Positions 31,459-42,045 of a stretch of DNA of 64,000 nt are shown here, one piece after another (position 1 is the stretch's first letter; every line of letters begins with the position of its first letter). The position numbers were made by a program, and so were the translations under genes. Under the pieces are notes generated by a model. The model was not told where the DNA came from. It saw only the letters and a program-made list of their open reading frames with translations, and did not search any database. Source of the stretch: Septoria linicola (taxonomy: Eukaryota; Ascomycota; Dothideomycetes; Mycosphaerellales; Mycosphaerellaceae); assembly GCA_024114885.1 (NCBI GenBank), contig CP099421.1, forward strand, positions 2,666,001 through 2,730,000. Reading direction: 5' to 3'.

Positions 31459-33054
31459 ATGACGACTACTACAGCAGCAGAAGACGGGATTGAGGGAGTA
31501 CATCCTTCGCGATCATGGTATCGCTCGGTGCCGTTTCAGATTCTGGTTGCGTGTGGTGTGTCGTTTACGGCGCCAGGGATGTGGGATGCGTTGGGAGGAC
31601 TGGGTGCTGGAGGGGCGGCTGAGCCTTATGCTGTTTCGGCAGGTGAGTTGTAGCAACGACTGTGAACTGTTAGTCATTGCTAACAATTGGTTCCAGCTAA
31701 TGCCCTGGTGTATGGACTTTTCGCTGTGGTATGCGTAGCGGCCGGAGCGATCAACAACCGCATCGGTTTGAAGTATGGCCTGGCCATTGGCGCATGCGGC
31801 TATCCCCTCTACGGTTTAAGTCTACACGATTCCAGCTTGTTTCCGGATCTGACAGAGGAACCAAGCTAGGATATATCAAAATTGTGGCTTGTTTGCTAAC
31901 ATTTCACAGGCCGGGCTGTACACCAACAATGTCAATGCCAACACCTGGTTCATGCTCTTCGGCAGCGCGCTCTGTGGCATCTCTGCAGGCTTCTTCTGGG
32001 CTGCTGAGGCTTCGATTGTATTAGGGGCGTTGCCGATGCCTTCGCTATCGCTCTAGACCGTCACTAATTGTTGACAGGCTTCCCCAGTCCCGGTGACCGA
32101 GCATTCTACCTTGCCATATGGCAGACAGCCAAAGCTGCTGGACCGATCATCGGAGGCGCGATCAATCTGGGCCTTAACGCGAACCGAAAGACTACTGGCT
32201 CTGTATCGTCATCAACATACATTGTCTTCATCGTCATCATGTGCCTTGGACTTCCAATCGCACTTTGCCTGTCATCAGCAGAAAAGGTCTGGCGTAAGGA
32301 CGGAACGAAGATCGTCATCCACAAAGCGCCGACCTGGGCAGCAGAATTCAAAGCAGTCGGCAGACTCTTCGCCAGCCGCCGAATCTTGCTGCTCTTCCCA
32401 GCCTTTTTCATCAGCTACTTCTACAACGGCTTCGTGAGCACCTGGCTCACCACATACTTCACTGTACGCTCGCGAGCATTCTCCAGCTTCTTCACCAACT
32501 TTGCCGGCATTTTGAGCTCCTTCATCATCGCCGCATTGCTAGACAACCAGAAGATTGCCATGAAGAAGAGAGCGAAGATTGCATTTATCGCCATCGTGAC
32601 GATCCTCATCGGAACCTGGATCTGGGCTACCATCCTGCAGAAACAATTTTACGATGCCGCTGAAGCGCCTGTGTTCGACTGGTTCAGAGGAGGATTCGGC
32701 AAAAGCTACGCTCTCGTTTTCTTCTGGCAGTTCGGTGGCCAAGCTTTCCAACAATTCCTCTACTGGCTAGTTGGACAGCACGCCACGGATCTGAGCGATC
32801 TCAGTCACCACACTGGTATTCTGCGAGGAACTGAAGCGCTCGGGCAGACTGTCGCGTGGGCGATGCAATCCGAGGGCAACGCGAACCATTTTGTCAGTAT
32901 TGGCCTGAACTTTGGCGTTACTGTGCTCTGCATTCTGCCGACGTGGATTGTCCTGTCTGAGCTGGAAGGCAGTCATGAGATGGAAGTTGTAGCGCAGCCT
33001 GGACTCGATGAAGATGTGGATGCCGTGAAGAGAGTCTCGCACGACAGCCACTGA
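31459..33054 (+). pseudogene. UNC93/DUF895-like MFS transporter with defective splice junctions
   Basis: Four exon-like blocks match this fungal MFS family: 31459..31642 (through AEPYAVSA), 31697..31813 (to GYPLYG), 31910..32024 (AGLYTNN to EASIVL) and 32078..33054 (GFPSPGDRAF to the end). The first junction is normal (54-bp intron). At the second, the only GT (GTTTAA, 31814) leaves exon 2 in phase 1 while exon 3 must start in phase 0, so the frame shifts. At the third, the acceptor and branch are good but the donor reads GGGCGT where GTGCGT would be expected. The last block alone is a clean 325-codon frame with several membrane segments. The substrate is unknown. The gene is probably inactive; unusual splicing cannot be excluded without RNA. 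Confidence 0.72.
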
Positions 33055-33263
33055 AGCGTACGCATTGCTTGAGTTGAACCATAAATGTTAGCTGGAGCAT
33101 GTCATCCACCATACAAGGGGCAATCGCCCTCATGCTTGCTTTATCATTCTCGTTCTGACTGTACTTTCTTCTGCCGCCTGCTCTGACAGACAGCCATACC
33201 ATGTTCCTACTCCCCAACGCCTCGCTAAAATCAGGTTTCCCATATCCAAACGACCCCACTCTC
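33055..33263. other. convergent 3' region
   Basis: A short spacer between the 3' ends of the UNC93-like gene (+) and TAF9 (-). Nothing else is seen. Confidence 0.5.
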
Positions 33264-34049
33264 TCAATCCTGCCCCATTGTAACATCACCTCCGGCATCC
33301 TCTCCAAACACATCCTCCATACTCCCCGCGCCTTCCTCATCCTCATCCTCCGCACCTTCCATCCCGCCCATGGCCTCATCATCCTCCACCGGCGCCGCAC
33401 TCCCCTTCTTCTGACTCGACGCACTCCTCTCCATCCCCGGCGCCGCAGCAGCCCTCGCATGCGCCCCAAACCTCTCATCCTCCTCAACTTCATCCTCCCA
33501 CTCCTCCTTCATATTCCACCCCACACCTGTCAAACAATACTTCTCCGGCGGTAACTGCACGCCATAACTCTGTCCCACTGTCGGCAACGCAATGCGATTC
33601 CGCTCCATTGCCTGACTTAAGAGGAACTCCTTCGGTAAAGCGCCTTGAAATGTATACCCTTGTCTTGCCGCGATGGCTTGTCGGAGCGATGTGACTGTGA
33701 TCTTTTCGCCTTCGTCTGCAGAGCCAGCGGCGCCTTTACCGCGGCCGGTTGTGATAGGGGCGACATTGGTGTAGCCTTCTGATGCGAGGCGTAGAGAGTC
33801 GGAGAGGATGCCGGATGTGTAGCGGTAGGCAAAGTCGAGGAGCTGGAGGGGTACACGTTCTTGGTAGGTGGTGATGCCGTAGTTGGAGAGGACGGCGTGG
33901 ATGAGGCGCGCGTCGCGGGGCCGTTTGGCGGTGCCGTCGTCTTGGGCGGATGTTAGAGGGACGGCGGGATCTGCTGCTGCTGCTGTTTTGGCGGAGGTGT
34001 TGGTGGGTTGGTCGGAGGGCGGCGGTGTGGGCTGGCCGTTGGTCGCCAT
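33264..34049 (-). CDS. taf9: TFIID/SAGA subunit TAF9 (TAFII31)
   Basis: Single exon, 261 residues from the ATG at 34049; the frame opens about 10 codons earlier but only with GTG. Residues 46-115 form the TAF9 histone fold, with the family signature DARLIHAVLSNYGITTYQER and LLDFAYRYT. A conserved motif around PLPTVGQSYGVQLPPEKYCL-like text (ALPTVGQSYGVQLPPEKYCL here) follows in the middle. The C terminus is Asp/Glu-rich. TAF9 pairs with TAF6 in TFIID and in SAGA, so this is a core nuclear transcription protein. The N-terminal 45 residues are low-complexity Pro/Thr/Ala. The gene is intact and on its own promoter. Confidence 0.93.
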   Translation of the reverse strand: MATNGQPTPPPSDQPTNTSAKTAAAADPAVPLTSAQDDGTAKRPRDARLIHAVLSNYGITTYQERVPLQLLDFAYRYTSGILSDSLRLASEGYTNVAPITTGRGKGAAGSADEGEKITVTSLRQAIAARQGYTFQGALPKEFLLSQAMERNRIALPTVGQSYGVQLPPEKYCLTGVGWNMKEEWEDEVEEDERFGAHARAAAAPGMERSASSQKKGSAAPVEDDEAMGGMEGAEDEDEEGAGSMEDVFGEDAGGDVTMGQD

Positions 34050-34935
34050 GATGATGGAGTGGTATTTGTAGTGTGTCACCGGCGAGTTCTCGAGATTGAT
34101 GGTAGCTTGATCTTAAGTTGAAGCTCAATCGCAAGGCGGGAGACGCGAAGTGAATGCGCCGGCACTTGCCGCACGTGATGGCCAAGCTTTCTCACTTTCA
34201 CATGCAGAAGTCATCCTCCATCCTGACATCTTGACATCCTTTATCAAGGGGAGCAGCCATCAGTTGCCTCAAGTCAATCATGTCATAACCATAGAGCAAG
34301 CCGACATCATCGAGTAGCGCAACCGCAGGACCTCGATGAACGCATCCATAAAAGGATTGAGCACGAGACGAAAGCTATGAATGACTATTGGGCACGCCAG
34401 GAAAAGGTGGACGGCAACTCCAATTGTTCGAGGTTTCAACGGAGCCCGTACAATTACGTTCCATTCTATCAAGCCCGCCAGACCTGTGAGGCAAGAGAAA
34501 CGGACCGATTAGACAAGTCAGGTCAGACACGGACCTCGAAAGCTGCCAGACCACCTGAGCCGAATGGCACATCACAATGCGCAAATGCCGCTTGAAGACT
34601 GTGAGAGACTGATGTCGGTGTTCTGGGCTTTACTTGTTGCTCACAAGTGACCTTGTGAACTTTCACTGCAGAAAAGGTCACGGATAGTGTAGTGAACGCG
34701 ACATGTGTTGTTTGACAGATGACAGTGATAGCGTACTCACTTGCAAATAGGCATCGAAGCTCCTAAAGAACCTCACTTGACTTCAGCTTGGAAGCTCCAC
34801 CTGTATATAAGGAAAGGTTTCACCAGGAAACAACCAAGCTTTTAACCACTTCGACAAATCCACAAGAACATTACTCACGCTCCCCAGTGTGATCATGATC
34901 CCCCAAAAGCTCTCCATAGGTCAAGCTATTTCAAG
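34050..34935. other. intergenic, no gene seen
   Basis: Promoter of TAF9 on the left and of the coiled-coil ORF on the right. Short ORFs here show no motifs. Confidence 0.5.
34804..34811 (+). promoter_or_regulatory. TATA box before the coiled-coil ORF
   Basis: TATATAAG lies about 130 bp upstream of the ATG at 34936, which supports that ORF being transcribed. Confidence 0.5.
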
Positions 34936-35382
34936 ATGGCCAGCAACAACGCCACTACCGCAGCTGCCGCCGACGAAGATATGCAGGGCGTACACTTTGG
35001 AAGCGCCCGCGACATAGAGATCACGCTCACGACCTTGGCGAGGACCGTGACTGCCAAGGAGAGCGCTCTGGCCGCTGCGCAAGCAAGGATCGCGGAGCAG
35101 GCGGCCACGATCCGGCTTCAAGATGGAGACATCGCAGAGAAGAACAGACTAGTCCAGATCAAGGAAGTGATCATCGATCAGCAATCACGCAGGATTCGTG
35201 ACTTAGAAGGGGAACGGCAGGTCCTGCTAGAAGAATTGCGCAAGGTTGAGGACCAATTTAGCCTGGAATGGTGTTCATTGAGACGTTGGCGTGGTGGCGC
35301 GTCTCGTTGCGATGCTCATGCAGTCCAACGCAGAGAATTAGCCACGAGATCGTTCTATCAAGGGCTAATGCATTTGCATTGA
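34936..35382 (+). CDS. hypothetical coiled-coil protein
   Basis: 148 residues from a well-placed ATG (AAGATGG context) with a TATA box upstream. Residues about 25-110 are strongly helical and charged, with heptad-like runs (AQARIAEQAATIRLQDGDIA and IRDLEGERQVLLEELRKVED), a likely coiled coil. The last 40 residues are basic and of different style, so the true gene may splice near 35260 or end differently. I do not recognise the family. No signal peptide or membrane segment is seen. The gene is supported by promoter, start and codon pattern only. Confidence 0.5.
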   Translation: MASNNATTAAAADEDMQGVHFGSARDIEITLTTLARTVTAKESALAAAQARIAEQAATIRLQDGDIAEKNRLVQIKEVIIDQQSRRIRDLEGERQVLLEELRKVEDQFSLEWCSLRRWRGGASRCDAHAVQRRELATRSFYQGLMHLH

Positions 35383-36862
35383 TTGAAATGCGCTCACATT
35401 ACACGCCATCCTCGGGATGTATCTTGTTGAAGTGTGGCGCGAATGTATTGTCTCATGTGAGTCGCTGAAGGTGTGTGAGGTGTGGTGTGTGTTCCCAGGG
35501 CTCTGTAACACCAGTGCTGCGTGGTACTGATATCTTCCGCGACATTGTGTAATAGTAGCCAAGCACATGCGCCCTGACCAAATCGAGCACGCTCTACATG
35601 ACTATGTTCGTGACTTTCCTTATACAAGTCTGGCGTTGTTGGTCGTGCATGTCGGAGTCGTGGGGGGTGCTGCGGTCTGGCGGCTTTCCGGCGCGACGAT
35701 GATGCAGGCGACGGCAATGATCATTAAGTCTGCTGACACATGTGATCCGATTCCGTCGGGCGCGCTCTACAATGTGATGATGGTATCAGGTCTTATTTGG
35801 CTGTTGTGGTGTAAATCTTCACGGGTCGGAGTGTGAGTGTGAGGATGTGGTCACGCGGGTGTTGCCGCTCGTCAGCTTCATTTGACCTGGTCTGCACTTC
35901 TCAACACCACCTCTTAAGAAGTTTAGACATGAAGCGTTGATGGAAGCCAACGCACTCTACATTGTCTGCAATTTGTCTGACGTTATTGGTGCGTGGCGGT
36001 GTTAGGATATGTGCATCTGTGAGCATGCTCTCGTACAGCCAGCCTGTCGCACCACCACCTACCTGCCGGCTTCAATCCACCATGCTAGATATGCGGAACG
36101 ATGTCTTAAGGACAGCCTGCATAGCAATACTATGGAAGAGGATACGCTCTACATGATCAGCATGTTTTAGAGGATGCTGCAGTTGTTGTCGGCTTGGATC
36201 CTTGATACAGCTCACTCGATCCCAGCAGGTCTCCAGCCACCATATTCAGCACCAAGCTGCGACAAACGACAACGCTCAATCAGCTCAAGGCAACGATGGG
36301 GTCGATGGCTGAGCAGAAGATCCAGCTAATGCAGTGTTTCATGGAGCTCGAATACTACAATGTTGTCCTAGGTCCCTTGGCTCGGCCTGCTGCGCAGCAC
36401 CGTTCACTCTCTCCTCCACGGGCATTCGAATGCGACACCTCCCACTTAGCACACCTGGCACGCGGATCCACTAGGTTCTCTGACGCTCTACACGATCAGC
36501 ATGGCGGCTCATCTTAATTTGTTGTTTTTGGGTAAGGAATTGAAAATGCCCCTCCTGCACACCCAGGCGGCCTGCACACCGCGAGAAACGTTTTATACAC
36601 ATTCGCCAAGCAACCAGTGCAGTACCTGCCAAATGAGCTTCAGCCTCACAAAGCGGGCGATGAGAAATTGATGGTGCAAGGTGGTTCAGCGCTCCTCTGC
36701 ACGCTAACAAATACTTCAATATTAGAACAAATACCGAGCTAACAAGAGCGCCGTAGCAAACCAACGATCATGGCTTCCATTCCGAGTCACAAATCTTTCC
36801 ACTCACGATGTCTACTGGACCTGAATCGACCCTTCCAGAGCGATATTTGGCAACACTTGCCT
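35383..36862. other. intergenic, short degenerate repeats
   Basis: No convincing gene. Two open frames (35567..35836 and 36296..36517) lack motifs. A 13-21-bp sequence around ACGCTCTACAYGATCAGCATG recurs near 35589, 36144 and 36483, with a weaker copy near 35949. A GT-rich stretch lies at 35468-35491. Confidence 0.45.
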
Positions 36863-37592
36863 CTACTCATTACGGAGCACATCATCAATACTCGTGATCC
36901 CCAACTGGGTGTATATCGTCAAGCGATCCTCACTCGACTCAGCCATTTCCACCTTTCTGGTTTCCAAATCCACCTTCAGCAAACTCGTCCCTCTCCACTT
37001 CACAGGCGTACCTCCAGGCACAGTGCTAAGATGAGATCAGCGGCGGCGATAGCGCCAGCAATGCAGACATTTGCAGAGCAAACAACGCGAGGAACGAAAC
37101 TTACACCCCCTTCCTGTCAGCCGTAGCCTTCGCACTCCCCTCATATCTGATCGCAATCTCATCACAACTCGCAAATGCATGCACTACTTTTGCCGTATAC
37201 TCTCCATATACAAACTTCAAGACCTCCTTCCCAGCGTACTCTGTCGCTTTGATCAAATTCTCCCGACTCGCCAACAGCGGCGGATCGTTTCCAATGACAT
37301 GACATCTGGCAGTGTCAGGGCCGTCACAGATTACAGCATCGCTGTCAAAGTCGATATAGTCTGGCGTTAGGAGGGAAAGTGGAAGAGCAGCGCCTGTGGG
37401 TACTTGGCCGGTGGAGTTTGTGTCGAAGAGTTGGACGAATTGGGAGGCGATGAATTGGGTTTCGTCTTCAGTGAGGCATGGCGGAGAAGAGCGGTCTCGG
37501 GTTGAAGTGTATAAACGAGCTGATACCAATGTTGGATCGAAACAGATACATAAAGCAGCTGCAGCTACTGCTGAATGGGAGAAATTGCGCAT
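36863..37592 (-). CDS. secreted NTF2-like protein, paralogue A
   Basis: Exons 37592..37105 and 37025..36863 (79-bp GTAAGT..TTAG intron) give 216 residues; the exon junction is the same as in paralogue B, which confirms the model. The signal peptide is MRNFSHSAVAAAALCICFDP with cleavage near VSA. The mature part (PCLTEDETQFIASQFVQLFD, then LLTPDYIDFDSDAV, FASCDEIAIRYEG and TPVKWRGTSLLKVDLETRKV) has the helix-helix-sheet order of NTF2/SnoaL-like folds. Three or four Cys could form disulfides. Its function is unknown; extracellular location is predicted. The paralogue lies 270 bp upstream in the same orientation, so this is a tandem duplication. A TATA box lies about 80 bp upstream. Confidence 0.8.
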
Positions 37593-37670
37593 TGGCGAAC
37601 AATACTTTGCTGACGAGGACAACTGTGACCAATTTCGATTTCTAGAATCACTGATTGCGAATGACTGCAC

Positions 37671-37682
37671 TTATATATATAT
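37671..37682 (-). promoter_or_regulatory. TATA box of NTF2-like paralogue A
   Basis: A run of TATATATATAA on the minus strand lies about 80 bp upstream of the ATG at 37592. Confidence 0.5.
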
Positions 37683-37857
37683 GCTCTCTACCTGTGATCG
37701 ATGTAATGTCAGGGATCCAGTGTCGGGCAGAAGTGACATACAGGACATAGTCGCGGAATATAGCCAAGAAGGACATACAAACCCTAGCGCGCCGCTAAGC
37801 AGATCATAGTTCAATTTCAGATGACTGATTCACCCATCAAGCGGCCACTTCCACTTC

Positions 37858-38627
37858 TCAGACCTTTCCATTCAATAACTCATCCACATCCAACGCACCA
37901 AGCAACTTCAAGAACCTCAACCCATCCTCCGAGTTCTCAGCCAACATAATCAGCCTCGTCTGCAGGTCGATTTTCAGTAAGACTGTCCCTTTCCACTTCA
38001 AAACCGTTCCTGCTGGAACAGTTCTATATCACACGAGGATGCCAGTCAGTGCCAACCACAGAGTTTGATGCCGGGAAAGAGAAGTAGTGCACCTTACACA
38101 GCCTTATTCCCACCTGCAGCCCTCGCAGAAGATTCGAACCGAACGGCAATCTCATCACAACTAGCAAAACTATGCAGGACAGTGCTCGTATAGTCCGAAT
38201 ACAATGAGAACCCACGCTTCTGCTCCCCTTCTCGGTTCTCCTTCATCATCATCTTCTCCTCAGCAGCCATATCCGACTTCTCCACAGCCTCAACGGCATC
38301 CTCTCGACTCCCAAACACAGGCCGATCTGGAACGTGGCACTCGAACTTGGCGGGATCGCTGCCGCAGAGGATGCCGCCTTCGTCGATGAATGTGTAATCA
38401 GGGCTCAGAATCGCAGATGGTAATGCGGTTCCGGTGGGGATTCGGCCAGTGGAGTCGAGGTTGAAGAGCTGGACGAATTGGGCTGCGATGGCTTCGGCTT
38501 CGGATGGGGTGAGGCAAGGACTATCAGATTATTCTTTGGCATGAGCGAGGGCGAAGCTTGGGAAGGAGCAAAAGAGGATAGCTATTAGGCTTGTTGCTGT
38601 GAGTGGGGATAGACGAAGGCGTAGCAT
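37858..38627 (-). pseudogene. secreted NTF2-like protein, paralogue B, interrupted after the signal peptide
   Basis: Exons 38627..38098 and 38023..37858 (74-bp intron, acceptor ATAG) keep one frame over 232 codons. The signal peptide is MLRLRLSPLTATSLIAILFC and onward to FALAHAKE. The next codon is TAA (38531..38529), and the mature domain then continues in the same frame: SDSPCLTPSEAEAIAAQFVQ, clearly matching paralogue A. The C-terminal exon (TVPAGTVLKWKGTVLLKIDL) also matches. Relative to A there is a Met/Lys/Glu-rich insert of about 15 residues before the YTSTVLHSFASCDE stretch. CAA to TAA is the simplest origin of the stop. No intron with a usable donor could remove it. As written only the signal peptide would be made. 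Confidence 0.78.
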
Positions 38628-39514
38628 GATGTGCCAATCTGGGCATCTCTCTGATCGACTTGAGCTTAGAATCACAGAGTAACTAGTTGCGTTACCGTGC
38701 ACGACTACTCCGGCAAATACAAATGTTAGCTTGATAAGTTCGAAGGTAAGTTCAATATCGCAAGGGATAGGCGATCGCCACACCTGGCAATCGACTCCCT
38801 GCAAAATCCAGATCAGGGATGCACAGACAACCTCTGGGTATCCAACATACTGCAAGTATATTATTGATCACGAGATCGAGCCTTATTTGGCGATTTCAAC
38901 CAACATCTTTGTGCTGTATGATATGGCCGGTCTCAATCAGGCTCTATGCACTTCGATGTCCAAGATCGTCATCATGGATGGCATGGCCACAACCCTTCGA
39001 AAATCTGGACTGCACGTAGTTCCCTCATCGTCGCGATGTGTGACGTGAGCACATCATCCGAGCAGAGCGATATAGAAGAGGACGGGTATGGTTGGATGAT
39101 AGACCATTTCCTCAGACCGTTGGCACAAAGCGCATCTTCGACGTCCTCGTCTCTAACGATGCTACGAGCACCTTGGTCCAGGTCAGTTACGTCTAGTATG
39201 CCGGAGATATTATCTTCTTAGATAATCGTCGACTTCGTCACGCATGTTCTCGCTCGTGAAAACCATCGTCTGGGTTGTTTCCATCATTGCTACTGTCTCG
39301 CGCTCCAGCTTCGGCGCCGCGATGAGCATAGTCGTCGATTGATTGCAGACACATTGATGTACCATCAGCGAGATGGTCGTTGCGAGTGGGATCGGTCTAA
39401 TCCCCCGGAGCTTCAATTGCTAGTTTAGCGCAACAGCTATAGGTGAACCTGTTCGGTCAGCAGCAAATGCCGGGGGCTGTGATGGAATATCTCCATTACT
39501 CGTAAGTATACCAT
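38628..39514. other. intergenic, no gene seen
   Basis: Promoter of NTF2-like paralogue B and 3' flank of the PP2C gene. Short ORFs lack motifs. Confidence 0.5.
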
Positions 39515-41302
39515 CTACTGTCGTCTCAACCTCGGATTGTCTGCCTCCTGTTGTCTAAATGTTCTCCGCTCTTTCGTGCCTAAGCTACCATTTCCACCTT
39601 CATTCCTTCGTTCCCATCCACCCAGCCTGACTACCAACGCTGTCGCATTGTCCGCTTCACCAGCAGTTTCGACGGCAAATGTCACCAGATCTTTCGAGGC
39701 TTGCTCGGGAGTCTTGGCCTCTTTCACGATATCCACGATCTCCTGATCCTCCAAATGTCCCGATATGCCGTCCGACATGAGTACGATAAATGAGTAGCCT
39801 GCGGGCGGCAAGTGTACTGTTGTGATTTGCGGCTCGGCTGAGACGCCGATGCGCTTGCTGCCGATGTCTCCAAAGGCGCGAGTGTTTGCAAGGCCTAAGA
39901 TGCGCTCCTCGCCGAAGCTGTCTGTGACGAAGGAAGTCGCATACCTACGCAGACGTCTCGCTTCCACAGGCATGGATGGATGGTGGTTCTGAGTTACGGG
40001 TACTGCAGACCCATCGTCGGTCTTGCAGAGTAGGATGCGAGTGTCACCCACATGGGCGGCCGTCAAGGTACTTGGACTGTTGGGATGCCAAAATGGAGTA
40101 GGTGTAGGTGTAGAAATCAGAGCAATCGACGCAGTCGAGCCACCTTGGAACCGCTTCTTGCCGCCGATCGCATCGTCCAGGTTGGGAGATGAGCCACGAG
40201 GGGCAGGTCGGGTGCTCAGATTCTGTGAAGCTTCGCGCTCAGGGTGAAATAGCATATCGCCATCATTGAGAGGCCTGTCTCCCACTACTGGATCATCATT
40301 AGACACCTTGTCTCGCAAGGCTTTCTGTGCCGCCTTCTCCTTGGCACTTGCATCCTCGCTCTGTTTCTTCGCTTGCGCAGTTGTGAAATCGAGATCAGCT
40401 TTCAAGAAAGCATAAGTGAGCACCGTCTCAATCGAGTTGCTGGTGACTGCCGGGTCGTCGTCGCTGGCCATTGCTGGGAAGTACTCGGGTCTGAATCTCT
40501 TAAAGTAGCCTCCGACTGTGTCCTTCCACGACGTCACCAGACTCTTTTGCAGAGCCTCTGCATCCTGCTCGCCCATGATCCCAGACCCTTCACCGGACTC
40601 TGCAGCATCGTCTTGCTTGTGCAGTGAGCTTTCTAGACCGAAGAGCAGTGCAGCCTCTTCAATGTAGCCATGCAATCGATCTCGCAGAAACTCGGAGCAC
40701 TCGCTGCCGCCATGACCGTCAAAGACAGCAAAGTAGAAGACCTGAGGATCGCCTGTAGCTCGTGTAGAGCCCACATTCTGGCTGATCTCACGTCTCCCAC
40801 TGATACTCACTGGCTGCTTCTTGGCGAATGCGGGAATCTCCACGGTGCCTGCCTGGAACGTGTCTTCATGGTACGGCCTGCTGCCTCTGCTGACACCAGC
40901 TCCGAAGTGATGCTTGGCACTCTTCAGCGGAATCCTCACAACGGTGGTCTCTCGATCGCTGGGAGGCCGATTGCTGCGCTCTGCAGGTCCCGAATGGGGA
41001 GTCGAGTGGGATCGCGGCAGCTTGTGGTGCGACGCGCGATTCTTGTCAGGTGAGAGCGACGACGAAGGAAGATGCGTGACGAAGTAGTCGTGGAAGTCCC
41101 GTCGCTGCGAAAACCGATGTGCCGCTCGTGAGCGGGCATGGCATTCGGCAAATACATGCTGGAGCGCATTGCGAATCGAGAAGGGCGCCCCCGAATGCCT
41201 CATGGCGGGTAGAAATGCTATGGCAGTAATTAGGTGGGAGAAGCACGCGAGGCGCAGTGAAGTGCTTGTCCTCACAGCATGACGTGTGACGTGAGGGTGC
41301 AT
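39515..41302 (-). CDS. ptc6: PP2C-family protein phosphatase, mitochondrial Ptc6-like
   Basis: Single exon, 595 residues. The first 75 residues are rich in Arg, Ser and His with almost no acids, a probable mitochondrial presequence; an internal Met at residue 34 could also serve. PP2C motifs occur in order: SRGSRPYHEDTF (metal-binding E146/D147), FAVFDGHGG (D195), GSTASIALI, AAHVGDTRILL, LANTRAFGD, LMSDGISG and ADNATALVVRL. The last motif and the RGSRxxxED form resemble yeast Ptc6/Aup1, a mitochondrial phosphatase linked to mitophagy and pyruvate dehydrogenase activation. A long variable insert (about residues 290-370) is polar. All metal-binding Asp residues are present, so the enzyme should be active on phosphoserine/threonine. 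The Ptc6 assignment is less sure than the PP2C one. Confidence 0.9.
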   Translation of the reverse strand: MHPHVTRHAVRTSTSLRLACFSHLITAIAFLPAMRHSGAPFSIRNALQHVFAECHARSRAAHRFSQRRDFHDYFVTHLPSSSLSPDKNRASHHKLPRSHSTPHSGPAERSNRPPSDRETTVVRIPLKSAKHHFGAGVSRGSRPYHEDTFQAGTVEIPAFAKKQPVSISGRREISQNVGSTRATGDPQVFYFAVFDGHGGSECSEFLRDRLHGYIEEAALLFGLESSLHKQDDAAESGEGSGIMGEQDAEALQKSLVTSWKDTVGGYFKRFRPEYFPAMASDDDPAVTSNSIETVLTYAFLKADLDFTTAQAKKQSEDASAKEKAAQKALRDKVSNDDPVVGDRPLNDGDMLFHPEREASQNLSTRPAPRGSSPNLDDAIGGKKRFQGGSTASIALISTPTPTPFWHPNSPSTLTAAHVGDTRILLCKTDDGSAVPVTQNHHPSMPVEARRLRRYATSFVTDSFGEERILGLANTRAFGDIGSKRIGVSAEPQITTVHLPPAGYSFIVLMSDGISGHLEDQEIVDIVKEAKTPEQASKDLVTFAVETAGEADNATALVVRLGGWERRNEGGNGSLGTKERRTFRQQEADNPRLRRQ

Positions 41303-42045
41303 CCTTGACCGAGGTCACGTGCTCGTGTCGCGCTTCTACTTCCGATCGTCCATCACACATCCTCTCACTTTCCTCCTTTCGCGCTGCCTTCACTTGGCAT
41401 TGTCTGTTCCCTGAGCACGACGACGCAGTGGAGCAATAGGCAGGATATGTATGACTTGCATGACCACGATGGCACGATGAGCCCGTCGAACAGACATAGG
41501 CTGCACTCTATGGCAGACGCACGTTGCAAGCGCCGTGTGCTGCCATGCACTGTTACGCGTCGAGAACATGTGATTTGACGAGGCCAGCGGAAGAATGTAG
41601 TTCTCCGACACCACCAAACCTCAGCTCCTGCAACACCTGTAAGACAGTCGTGAACAATGGTTCAGGAGCTGAAACTGGTGCGTGGAAAACGAAGGCGGCC
41701 TTGTACTACCATGCAACATGAAACACCATAGTGAAGGGGTCCATCTCATACCGCGAGTGACTTGGTTCGACTGGTATGTAGTGGTGGGTGGCCGGTAGGT
41801 ATACCATTTGCTTTCTGCTTCGCTTCGCTCCTTCTCATTTCCACGCTGTCGTGCTGCAAAGCATGAAGCAAGTGGCGGCAGCTTTGCACAAGTCTTAATT
41901 GATGCTGATCTAGCTGGCTGAAGGACTTAAGAATACCTTCACAACGACTGCAACTCTCGCTGGACGAACGCCACACTCGCTACTTGCTCTTCTCTGGCAG
42001 AAGAGCGCAACACTCCTTGACAGCACGCTCTACACCACAACCAAA
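41303..42045. other. divergent intergenic region, no gene seen
   Basis: 743 bp between the PP2C start (-) and the LPMO-like gene start (+). Only motif-free short ORFs are present. Confidence 0.5.

Noticed and set aside
35567..35836. 89-codon ORF with hydrophobic segments
   Set aside because: There is no motif, no promoter evidence and it lies in a region of degenerate repeats.
39440..39460. AGGTGAACCTG, as at the 3' end of 18S rRNA
   Set aside because: Only about 11 bases match, and the flanks do not resemble rRNA or ITS.
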